64,000 nucleotides of DNA from Aptenodytes patagonicus. Its lineage: Eukaryota; Chordata; Aves; Sphenisciformes; Spheniscidae. The notes beneath the pieces were generated by a model. It was given only the letters and a program-made list of their open reading frames with translations, did no database searches and was not told where the DNA came from. How positions within the stretch are numbered: position 1 is the first letter of the stretch; every line of letters starts with the position of its first letter. The translations under genes were made by a program, and so were the position numbers. Shown here one piece after another: positions 44,101-54,015 of the stretch. The stretch lies in assembly GCF_965638725.1 (NCBI RefSeq), contig NC_134962.1, positions 1,495,501-1,559,500 on the forward strand, in the 5' to 3' direction.

Positions 44101-47100
44101 TTATGTTAACCGCTGAACAATGACAGCATTGAGCAGGTTGGCTTCCTTCAGGGTTTGGTTCTCGTCAGTCAGCTCTTTATTTGGGAAGGTGGTCATGAGG
44201 ACGAAACTGGTGGCAGCCATCGCTGGCCGAGCATCTACTATGAAGAGCCGGATGTCACGGATCCTGTCCAAAGGGATCAAACACACAGGGGTGATCCTGT
44301 TACTGAACATCCTGTAAAAGCGCGTGGCAACAGCCTAAATTCACCCTTTCCAGAGCATGCAACCCTGCAGTCGCCGCACGTGCTTTTCAGCTAACAGCAG
44401 AGGCCACAGCCAGACAATTCTGATTCAACCTACTCCTCCGTAGGCTCCCGTTTAGTGAAATAACACAAGCTGCTTTACAGGTTAAAGACTTTCAGAACTT
44501 TCAGTTCTTTGACACTGCCCAACTGGAACATTTGTGCTGTCAGGCAGCTATTTGAAACTGAAGGCTTCTGAACCCTTCAAGATGAAGAGATTACAAATTG
44601 CTTGACACTAGCTGCTATAAGTGACTGAGCTCATCACACACAGCATAATCTAGATGATCTCAACTACCAAGAGCAGCCACAACAGTGACACTGGACCTAC
44701 CCTGCACCCGATCGTAGAAGGTTTTTGTAACTTTTTGCATCATGCTTGATTCTCTTACAGAAACTGGAGGAACGAGTATAAAGAAATGGCCACGCTCTCG
44801 GAGATCAGGTAGGTAAGAAGGACTTCAGGAGGGAAGTCTAACGAAGCAGCAGGGCGTACAAGCCAGCTTTGCTTGTCCAAGGGAACTAAACTGCTGTAAG
44901 AGCACCCCTTGGTGCTCCATTCAGCACAGGGAACAGCCCAGAAAAGTCGGAACTGAGAGTCAGAATAACTGAACCAAGTTCCTAATTATCGGACAGTTCT
45001 AAAGCCCTTAGAAGAGATTCCGTTTTTTATAGGTGACATTAAGGAAAGTTCCGCTGATAATACTGAAGCTCCCGGGTGCAGCATTACTGGCTATAATCCA
45101 CCACTATTTGGAAAGCAAATCCTATCCTTCCAACAGTTAATGACTGCCTTAAAACCCCACAATAATTTTATTCCTCTTCACCTATACAGAAGGATCCCCA
45201 GAGCTCCCCTTAGCAGGCTAGCCAGGATTTTAACACCCGCTCCATCTGTGCACAGTTCGCAGTGTCATTCAGGCCTTCCCAGTTAGTAACCCGTGTTTCC
45301 TGCTGCGTTTGTACCTGTGATTGTGGTTAAACTTCTGGACCAGACGCCCACCGTCAGCGAGCCGGATTTGGATGTTGGTGATGGGCTCCGACTCATCAAT
45401 AGCGATGGCAGAACTGGCTTTGGCTTCATTCTCCGCCTGCTGGGCTGGCGAGCTGGTGCCCATCACCTGGGGCGCAGTGCTGAGAACAGGGAGACACAAG
45501 GCGAGCTGTTAAAAACCAAACGACTCACCTGGCTGCAGGGTGCCAGGAGTCAGGCAGTGAGCTTATCGCCCGCTGGGCCCAACTACCAGGGTTCCTCGTC
45601 AAGAGACGCCAATGCAAGTTGGAAGTGAGAATTTAGGAGTCGGCTAGTCAGCAGGAACTTCTCTAGAACTTCACCTCTACCATCTCCCTTTGGAGCACCA
45701 CATCACGGGTCTTCACACACCCACAGGAACAGGGGCAGTGTAACTTGGAAACACAGCTTCTACGTGACATGCCATGGTGATTCTAAACTAGGGATCCGCC
45801 CCCTGCCACGGAAAGACCGAGCCATCTCACAGTACGCGCCAGTAAGCCCCATTTCCTCTCTTAGAGGAACACCTCCCATACCACAGGCACCGAGTGCCTT
45901 TCCTTCAGAAAGATGAATCAAAAGGCTCAACCTAGCAAAACTCGAGTGACTCACACCACACACATAGCAAACCAGCGCTGCTGTCTTCTCACCTGCCCAG
46001 CTTCTGTCCTTCTCCAGTAAAAGCTTTGAAGACACTTTTAGGTTTCACGTACTCCTCATCGCGGTGATCCTCCATATCCAGGTTCACTTGTCCGCCCCGT
46101 GCTAACCTGCGCAGCTCTGCCGGGACTTCCCTGCAAAGAGAGTGTCCTAAGGCAGCTGCCTGAAGAAGCAAGTCAGGAAAGTGCAGAGAAAAAGTGCCAG
46201 CCACAGACCTCTGGAATTTCAGGAATCGCAGTGAGCCCTTGCTTAATTAACAGGGCAGATGCACACCTCCCCACTAACAGACACAAATTAAAGGCGACTT
46301 CTCCCTGGCCCTCACCTGGAGTGACACGATGCATCAGAAATTCTCAGCCCAAATATGAAAGTCTGTTTGTTCACTTCAAACTCTCAAGGCCCCATACAAA
46401 CCAAAGCCACGTCCCATTTCTCTGAAGTAAATGGTCAAGTCTGCCCTCCCATAGTTTCCATATTAAGAATCTAGCTCTTGTAAGAAAGCTCAGGTGAAAC
46501 GCGCCCTTGATTCAGCATCCTGGATTCCACAAACGCTTGTGTTTCAGAAAACAGCTGTTCTTTCCCTCCCCTCTTGCTACATACCCTCTGCGGATATCAT
46601 CAAGAAACTGGGCATTGGACGGATCCTGGTAGCTCCTCAGTTCTCCGCTATCCAGACTGAATCCACTCTTCCAGAGCTTCAGTACAACATGCACCTGCAG
46701 CAGCCCCCAAACGACAATCAGCCTCACTGAAGCATCTTAATAATAACAATAACCGGACGCAAAGTGAAAAGTTCCTGACCGGCAGAGGAATTTCAAGGTG
46801 CAGAAAACATTCCAGCCAGGTTCCTCTGGGCTGAGGCAAAAACCCAAAGCACTGGCTATGTAATGGTCATGCATCAATTCCTAGAAGGTGGCACCACAGA
46901 CCCCTTTTCGATAAACATGAAGCGCCAAGAGCGTGCTAGGCGAGGAGCCTAAACCAAGCTCCCACCACGACTTAGATGCGTATTTGGTCACAAACCAATC
47001 ACGAGAGAATCTTGCATTGATGCTGTTAGCTCCACATCTCTTCAACGGATAAAGAAGAGTTAATCGCCCAGTGCCCTTTGCACGCTATTTTTCACAATCT

Positions 47101-50100
47101 GCACTTCTAAGGAACGCTCAGATTCTTAATTAAATGTTCATCAGAAAACTGCTTACCCAAGACCCAAGCATCTACTATTTTCTAATCAGAAACCCCAGGA
47201 GAAGCAGGATTTACCATACTTCTGTCCTCTTGAATTTCTATCAAGCTTTATAACTCTCTGGGCTCGCAAGCTCTGTAGCTATAGCAGAGAAATCCCTCGG
47301 GTGACATCTACAAAACAGAACAGAGAGATACTCACATCCTGAGCAGAGTTCTGTCTCCTCTCTCCTGCCACATAAGCAGACTCCTCCTCTGGAGTAGCCC
47401 CAAGGCGATACCCTCCCCCTGCGAAAGGCTGCAAGAGAGAGGGGCAGGCAAAGTGGTTATAGAATGACACAAACCCAAGACAGCTTGCTTCCCTTTCCCC
47501 AACACCGATACGGATGAACAGGGGGGGCTTCGTGGCATCAGCAACACCTACTGTCCTGCAGGCACAGTGGCCAGCTTGAACAAGTTAACAAATACGGCAC
47601 AAGAAAGTGGCTCTTCTTGCCACCGTGTCACACGAATTGGAGCTGCACTAAGAGAGGAGTCCAGACTTAGCTGTCCTTTTAAGATAATTCCCGGACTCCG
47701 CAGTACCAAACAGCTGTCGTGGTGGGAGCCTTAACTGAAACGGGGAACAGAAGGAAGAAGAACCCATCACTCCTCACTTTAGGCTTGCTAGTCTCGCCAC
47801 TGCTCTTGGCCGCCCGATCGACCGCCACTGCACCGTGCTCCTTTGCTCCTTTGAAGAGATCCTCCACCAGCTCATTGGGACTCTTCTTCCTCGGAGGACC
47901 AACGATCTGCTGTCCGCTTCTCTCTGAGCCGCCGGCATAAAACCTAACAGAAAGCACACGGCTTCTGGGTAAGACTGGACTGCTGCTTCTCCAGGAGACA
48001 CATGTGACAGGACCCAGCAGTTTTATATCAGGATTCAGTTTGGTTTTGTACCGCTTGGATCCACAAATATTAACTACTGCCAGTGGATCTCCTACTGTAG
48101 CCACTTACAAGTTCCTGTACTGCAGAGCCTTTGTTTTTATGTCAGTTACTGTAAAATTATCCACTGATCAATAGCGATAAAGCAATAATAACTCACTCAG
48201 ACCTAGCAAGAGAAACAGTTCAGACTGACAAGGCTCAGTTTCAAATGCCAGTACCAGCTCTGTTACCAAGCTGAGCAAGACTCCCAGCAAGTCTCTGACC
48301 TGTCAGATGGAAGAAGATGGGCAACATCTAACCGGTATTTTGAGGGAAGGCACACGTTCATGCCACACTGAAAGATCACCACACACAGGACAGAGCTGAG
48401 CTGGAAGCAATGAATGCAGTCAGCGAAGTGCAATTAAGCACTTCTGGAAGACTGGGTTTATTAGCTTCCAGCTGGCTTGTAACACATGCAGAGCAAACTC
48501 ACATCCGTGTGCAGAAGACCACGCAGCCTACCTAGACTGAGCCACCTTAAGATTCATCAGTTCCATTCCATTTACCTCGGCTGCTAACCTTAAGGGTATT
48601 TAACTACTTACAGCTGACATGGTAGATGACTTTCCCACTAGTATGCCATCTTCCCATTGGAAAGGGGACCTACATTTTTCTTTCCACCTCCACACTCCAT
48701 TACATTACCCTTAAGCAGCACTTAAAAAAACCCCAAAAACCCCAACCAAAAAAAAAAAACCAAACCCCAAAACCCCAAGCAGAAAGAAAAACAATCCCTG
48801 CACTATTCCCACACTTCCATTCTCTACGGACACAAACAATGACCTGGGCTTTTTTCTATTCTTAACCTAGGGCTTGCACATCCTACCTCAGGCTTTCTCT
48901 CAACAGCACAGTTCAGCGATGAAAACTGGTGTTTATACAGCAATGCTGAGCACGTGCTTGTACGCAGACTTTGCACTGACCAACCCTTCCACGCCAAACC
49001 CGAGATTTTTCACTACAGGAATTTCATATCGACTTAAATCTGCTTTTTAAAAAAAACCTGTGCACAAGTGGTAAGCCATCACAAAGGACAGGGATACACA
49101 CACAGGTTTTAAGCCTTTAACTGAAAACTTACCGCTGTCCCTCCTCCTCTTCATCATCATCCTCCTGCGCATGAACAAGGTCTCTAAATGATGTTACTCT
49201 ATGGTCACTGCAAAAGTCAATCAGAGAAGTACGTCAGCCTCATGACACGTTTCAACCACACAAGCAAAAGCTCCTGAACGCAGCGGTTGGGTTGACTCTG
49301 TTCCACTTTTAGAGTCTGATTCACTCCTCTATGAAATGACAGGTCAGCGCTGGGGTAACCGAGTGCTGACCCGAGCTCTTGGACCTCTCTGCCAACTACA
49401 CCAACAGAAAACAGGAGCGGGTGCATTGGAGGAGGCTCAGACGGCGGCTGCAGACACAGCAAAAGCGGTGAGTCTTCAGTCACCTTCCTTGCCTGCGTAC
49501 CGGATTTTGTTGCCTCTTTCAAAGAGCCTGCACAAGCACAGGTTTCTCTTCCAGGCCCCAGGGCAGTCCAGCCTCCCCGCCCTTCCCCTCTTGTTGTTTC
49601 TGCCGAGGCTGTTAGCTGGGATCCAAACTGAAACAGGGTCCTTCTGCAATATGGATGTTACTCACCAAAGCCTGAACCGACAGCACTTTTCCTTCAAGAC
49701 ACAGTCGGTAACTCCTTTCCTTTACAACTGGACAGTACTTCCCTACTGCACAGGGTTTGGTAAGGCGAAATTAACAACTTCTTGTAAAACGCTCGAACTG
49801 ACCAGTTCAGGTGTCACACAAAATTAGAACATATTTTTCCTAATCTCAACCTGCTCAAATGAAAGCGTCACCAACCGATTGTCTTCTAACCTCAAAAGAC
49901 AAATCAAGTTTTTCCTGAGCAGTGAGGCAAGCAGTCCTAACTGATCTTTGGATTAGTTGTGCAATAACATCTGCGCTTGCGACGTATAAATGCTGATGTT
50001 TTCACGATTGCTAAAGAGCCCTACAAGGTGAGAGATCGAAACGCAGAGCTATTCCTCCTGAAAGTTAACATGCATCAATGCTTCAGACAGAGCTTGCGTT

Positions 50101-51246
50101 TTTACATAGTTTTCACTGTCAGGTTTACAAGCCGCCGATAAACAGGTCGGCCTGAGCTGAAGCTCCCTCCTCACCTGGCTGCAGTGCCTCTGGATATAGA
50201 GCTGGGTGCCGGCTGGGGAAGAGTCAGAATGTCCTCATCGCCCCCGTCCTCGTAGAAACTGGCAAGCGCAATCTGGAAAGGAACACCGCAGGAGCTTCTC
50301 AGGATGGGAAAACGTTCCAGAACAATGGCAAAAACACACACACACACACACAACACAGCTGAAGCTTCCGTCACGCTGGACCTCTTACGGCACGTCAACG
50401 CTAAAGACATTTCGTGTAATTTCCCCCTTTGGAGGTCCTAGCAAAGACGAGGCTTTGCCAAATTGTAATGTTTGGCTTTGTCACGGTAGGACGCTCGCCA
50501 CTACCGGTGTGCCAGAGCAACCTTCCCCGCCGGAGGCCCTTATTCTGCAATATTTCTGCAGGCGTTATGCTAAAATTACTGTTCTCAACCAGCTGCTTTT
50601 GTGACATCCGTGAGTAGACTCAGAGTTTAACACGGCCAGATGGTTTGAGGGGGACGGGAGACAGGGGCAGGTCAGCGCGGCGGCCGATCTCCCCCTTAAT
50701 TTGGGGGTGCTGGGACTGCCGCTGACGGTGCGGACAGCAGAGCACTAACAACCTCGCGAGCATTCAAGGAAAACCTACGCAAACCCGGCAAAACCCAGGA
50801 CCCGCCGGTTCCTCGCCCCGTGCTAGAAATCAGCTGTGTTCAAATTAACGAGAGAACCAGGACGGGCTTCGGTCCCAACCAGCCCCCGGACCCGCGGCAA
50901 CGGCCGACCCCGACCCTCGCAGCCCGGCGGCAGGCCGGGGACTCGGGAGCGGCCGCCGGGCGAGGCCTGAGCCTGCAGGAGACCGAGCTCCCGGCCCAGC
51001 GCTCCCCACCCCCGCCACCGCGCCGGCCTCCAGGGCCGCGGCCCCCGCCCGGCGCCGGCCTCGGCCACGCCGCCGAGCCTCCCTCAGCGGGCCGAGCCGG
51101 CGACGAGGAGGGCGGAGGGGAGCCGGCGGGGGCGGCGGGGATACCTGGAGGTCCCAGCCGGCGGACTCCAGGAAGAAGCGCGCTCGCTCCTCCTCGACGC
51201 CGGTCACGGCCACGAACTCCCTCAGCGCCTCCTCCCTGTCCGCCAT
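44101..51246 (-). CDS. NSFL1C: p47, adaptor of the p97/VCP ATPase (9 coding exons)
   Basis: Coding exons are 51246-51145, 50272-50175, 49207-49133, 47943-47778, 47428-47336, 46694-46585, 46130-45993, 45479-45315 and 44263-44101. Phases all agree and they give 369 aa (human 370). p47 recruits p97/VCP for Golgi and ER membrane fusion after mitosis. The N-terminal UBA (1 to about 45, [20 protein letters not shown]) is followed by an acidic stretch EDDDEEEEG, a basic [13 protein letters not shown] segment, the SEP domain (about 176-240, [17 protein letters not shown]) and the C-terminal UBX domain (about 292-369, [15 protein letters not shown]), with the p97-contacting TTFPNKEL loop. The protein is nearly identical to human, but the Ser corresponding to human Ser140 is followed by Ser, not Pro. 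The ATG at 51246 lies in a CpG island. Confidence 0.97.
48722..48778. repeat. A/C-rich low-complexity tract in NSFL1C intron
   Basis: Four CCCC blocks (48731-48734, 48740-48743, 48765-48768, 48773-48776) separated by A runs. The transcribed minus strand thus carries four GGGG blocks spaced by T, a potential G-quadruplex. Confidence 0.75.
50334..50352. repeat. CA microsatellite in NSFL1C intron 2
   Basis: About nine to ten uninterrupted CA units, about 60 bases downstream of the first exon-2 base on the plus-strand map. Confidence 0.9.
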
Positions 51247-51410
51247 CTTGCCGCGGTGCAGCGCCCAAACCCCGCCGGGGCCGGGGCCGGCGCCAGCCCC
51301 GCCCCGTCCTGCCCCGCCCCGTGTGCGCCGCCAAACCACCCCGGGCGGAAACATGCCCGAGCGACGCTCACAGACCTTCCCCGGCCACAGCGGCCCCTGG
51401 CGGCCCGGCG
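50860..51410 (-). promoter_or_regulatory. NSFL1C: CpG-island promoter of NSFL1C
   Basis: CpG-dense block covering the first NSFL1C exon (51246-51145) and about 160 bases upstream. No TATA box is evident. It runs directly into a 22-bp minisatellite at 51415. Confidence 0.75.
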
Positions 51411-51414
51411 GTGC

Positions 51415-51780
51415 GATGCGCAGCCCCGAGCCCCGGGGTGCGCGGAGTCGAGCCCTGGGATGTGCGGAGCCGAGCCCCGGGGTGCGCAGCCCCGAGCCCC
51501 GGGATGTGCGGAGCCGAGCCCTGGGATGTGCGGAGTCGAGCCCTGGGATGTGCGGAGTCGAGCCCTGGGATGTGCGGAGCCGAGCCCCGGGGTGCGCAGC
51601 CCCGAGCCCCGGGGTGCGCGGAGTCGAGCCCTGGGATGTGCGGAGCCGAGCCCCGGGGTGCGCAGCCCCGAGCCCCGGGGTGTGCGGAGCGGAGTCCCGG
51701 GGTGTGCGGAGCCGAGCCCCGGGGTGTGCAGCCCCGGGTGTGCGGAGCCGAGCCCCGGGACGCGTCCCCCCGAGCCCCGC
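51415..51780. repeat. 22-bp GC-rich minisatellite upstream of NSFL1C
   Basis: About 16-17 tandem copies of a 22-bp unit of the form GATGTGCGGAGCCGAGCCCC. Variants differ at a few positions (GGAGTC for GGAGCC, or GCAGCCCC for GCGGAGCC). A block of four variants recurs in the same order (copies 1-4 and 9-12), so there is a small higher-order structure. All three minus-strand frames stay open through much of it, which creates long false ORFs. Confidence 0.92.
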
Positions 51781-51975
51781 GGCGGGCTTGCGGCGCGGCA
51801 GCTCCCGGGGACGCGGCCAGGGGCTGCCCGGCTGCACCGGCGCAGCGGGAGCGTGGCCCGGGGTGCCGCGGGGACGGGGGCTGCAGCGGGGATCTGCGCC
51901 CCGGGCGAGGGCAGGGCCGGGCGCCCGGGACCGGCGGCGCGGAGCAGCCCAGGGCAGCCCGTGCATCCCGGCCCC

Positions 51976-51981
51976 TTTATT
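51976..51981 (-). terminator. Candidate polyadenylation signal of SIRP-like receptor A
   Basis: AATAAA on the minus strand about 200 bases past the start of the transmembrane exon. It is the only canonical signal before the minisatellite. Confidence 0.5.
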
Positions 51982-53303
51982 TCCAGGTACACACGACACA
52001 GCTGGCGGCGGCCGAGCCCCGGGAGCCGCTGAACCGGGGGCCGACACGGAGCAGGACGAGGCGGTGGCCCGGCGTTTCCCTCCTCCTGCCCTCCAGCGCT
52101 TGAAGAGGAAGACGAGGAGGCCGCTGAGGAGCCCCTTCTCCAGCAGGATGCCAAGCCACGAGCCGGGGCTGGACAGGAGGTTTGGACCTGCGGTGGGGAC
52201 AGGGGACGTGAGCATGTCTTTGGGGAAGAACCCTCCGGCTGTGCAGGTGACAGACACCAATTTCCCGGGCACCGCTCTGTGGCCAGGCCCAGACACGACC
52301 AGGGGGGTGGGTTTGGCTGCGGGGAGAAGCGTGGGGCCATCAGACCGGGCTCTGCCATCCGCTCCCGGCCCCGGGGCTGCAGGGAGCGGGGTCTCCCGCG
52401 GGGGCACAGACGCGCCCGGGGACGGCCCACGGGACCCTCTCCTGGGATCGGCCCCCGAGCCCCTTCCCCATCCCCGCTCGCCCCGAGCGGAGCCCACCGG
52501 GCTGGGCTGGGCCGGGCTGGGGGCTGCGCCCGGCAGGGCTGGTTCCCGCCAGGAGCCCCACTCACCACGTACGGACACCTCCGTGCCATTTCCACGCCGA
52601 AACACCTCATCACCACCAAGCAGCGATTTGCTGAACTTCACGCAGTAATAGGTGCCGGCATCCTTGGGGCGAACATCCCTGATGTGGATGCTGAAGTCCG
52701 TGTCGGACTCGTTCACTGCCCTTGTCACGCAGGGGAAGGAGCCCTTCTGCTCGTAGACGGTCTCGTTCCCACTGCCCAGGCCCTTCAGCCACCTCATGGC
52801 GCCAGCGGAACCACCTCCAGACATGGTGCAGGTCAGGTTGAGTGTCTCCCCCACTGTCACCGACACCTTGTCCTGGGGCTGCTGCACCTCGAAGCCCTGA
52901 CCCGCCTGGGCACCCGCACCTGGGCACAGCGAGAGGAGAGTTTGGGGCTGACGAGGGGCTCCAGAGCCGGGGCACAGCACGGTGCGTTGCCAAGACCCCC
53001 CGTCCCTCGTCTCCCGGGGCAGCCGGCACTGCTGGGGACTGTGGGACAGGGAGGGCCCGGGGCCCGGGACATGCTGGAGTAAAACAAACTCTTTGGCTGG
53101 GGATAAGAGCGGGAAGGGAGGCAGTGAGAGAAGAGCCCCAGATGCCCGTGGGCACAGGGAAGCATTGCCCTGCCAGCGGCGTGGGGGGTGCGCCATGGGA
53201 AAGGCGCTGGGGCCATGCGGGGCCCCCGCTCACCCGGGGCTCTCCGGAGCAGGAGCGGCATCAGGCAGGCGAGAGGTAGCGCCCGCGTTGTTGCTGGAGC
53301 CAT
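51982..53303 (-). CDS. SIRP-like receptor A: V domain, vestigial C1, charged TM segment
   Basis: The signal-peptide exon is 53303-53234 ([20 protein letters not shown]). The V-set exon is 52919-52566, with [14 protein letters not shown], the conserved Trp in [16 protein letters not shown] and a [10 protein letters not shown]-like strand, typical of SIRP. Next, 52316 onward encodes the start of a C1 domain ([11 protein letters not shown] ... [13 protein letters not shown]) that breaks off after about 35 residues. At 52187 a good acceptor opens the transmembrane exon ([20 protein letters not shown]). The V exon can splice in phase either to the C1 stub, which reads through into the TM, or directly to the TM exon. 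Lys in the membrane segment fits pairing with a DAP12-type adaptor, though a Glu precedes it. After [13 protein letters not shown] this frame reaches the AATAAA without a stop, so the 3' end is unresolved. It may be an activating receptor or a gene in decay. Confidence 0.65.
52203..52316 (-). pseudogene. Truncated C1-set exon of receptor A
   Basis: Begins with a normal acceptor (AG at 52318-52317) and reads [17 protein letters not shown], then [17 protein letters not shown], the first strands of a SIRP C1 domain up to the first Cys. The Trp, second Cys and later strands are absent, and no donor follows; the sequence runs into the acceptor of the TM exon at 52188. The pattern suggests a deletion that removed the rest of the exon and part of the next intron. 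Confidence 0.6.
52566..52919 (-). repeat. Inverted duplicate V-set exon (copy A)
   Basis: This 354-bp exon has the same length and phase as 54882-55235 on the other strand, and the two proteins agree at roughly 80-85% of 117 positions by eye. It is an inverted duplication with about 2 kb between copies. Copy A has an extra Cys (SFPCVT) where copy B has Arg. Confidence 0.85.
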
Positions 53304-54015
53304 GGTAATTCCCACGTCCCGCTCCCCGACGGCTCGGCTCGGCTCGGCTCAGCGGGGCGCTGGGCTCTCTCCTGGCAAAGAGGGTCCCCCCAGGGACCCC
53401 TTGCACAAGTCCCAGCCGGTTCCCACAGCGTTCACGCCATCTCGTGTCACGAGGCTGGTCCTCGCCAGCGATGTCAGTCCCGCTCTCCCCGCGGATGTGT
53501 GCCACGGCCACGGCCACCGGCACCGGGCAGCCGGAGAGAGGGGCCCCAACCCGGCACGCTCCCCACACGTGGCCAGCCTGCGGCTCGGCACCCCGGGGCG
53601 TCGGGGGGACACCCAGCCCTTGCCAGCAGGATCGGGGCACGGGCTGGCGTCTGCGACGGGTCCGTGGTGCAGACCTCGCCCAGGGCTTCGCCTGAGCCCC
53701 CCTGCAGCCAGCGCTCCGCCCGGCTTGCCGAACCGAGGGGGCGAGGAGGGCTCCGCCGCTCTCCTGCCCCGTGCCCAGCGCGGCCCCTCGGGGTCGGGGC
53801 GGACCCGGGGGGGGGGGGGGGGCGCTTCGCCCTCGGATGATGTCCTTTCGGGGGCGAAGCCCGGCGGAGCTGCCGGCCGGCTCTGCCGCTGCCCCCCGCC
53901 CGCCCCGGGCCAGGCACCAAAAGCGTTAACAGCCCGCGCCCGCTCGCCTCCGTTTCCTGTGCAGCTTCTCCTTTCCCCTCTCCCGGACCCGGAGCCCGAA
54001 CTTCGGGCAGCGCCG
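53304..54015. promoter_or_regulatory. Shared spacer and likely promoter of the divergent SIRP-like pair
   Basis: About 710 bases separate the two start codons. The spacer is GC-rich and has CGGCT pentamer repeats just above gene A (about 53328-53350), a G16 run at 53807-53822 and an ETS/PU.1-type word TTTCCTGT at 53953-53960 beside gene B. No TATA box is evident. A bidirectional or paired leukocyte promoter is inferred from the layout. Confidence 0.5.
53807..53822 (+). repeat. G16 homopolymer in the SIRP spacer
   Basis: Run of 16 G, a probable G-quadruplex and a likely site of assembly uncertainty. Confidence 0.85.

Noticed and set aside
44650-44690. CTAGATGATCTC-like words resembling the 3' end of CR1 LINEs
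   Set aside because: Only about a dozen bases match and the diagnostic following segment and terminal repeats are missing. Not enough to call an element.
50845-53196. A 783-codon open frame on the minus strand across receptor A, the minisatellite and NSFL1C exon 1
   Set aside because: It strings together the V exon, introns, the 22-bp repeat and the p47 start in a GC-rich, stop-poor region. Splice sites and family matches show separate genes.
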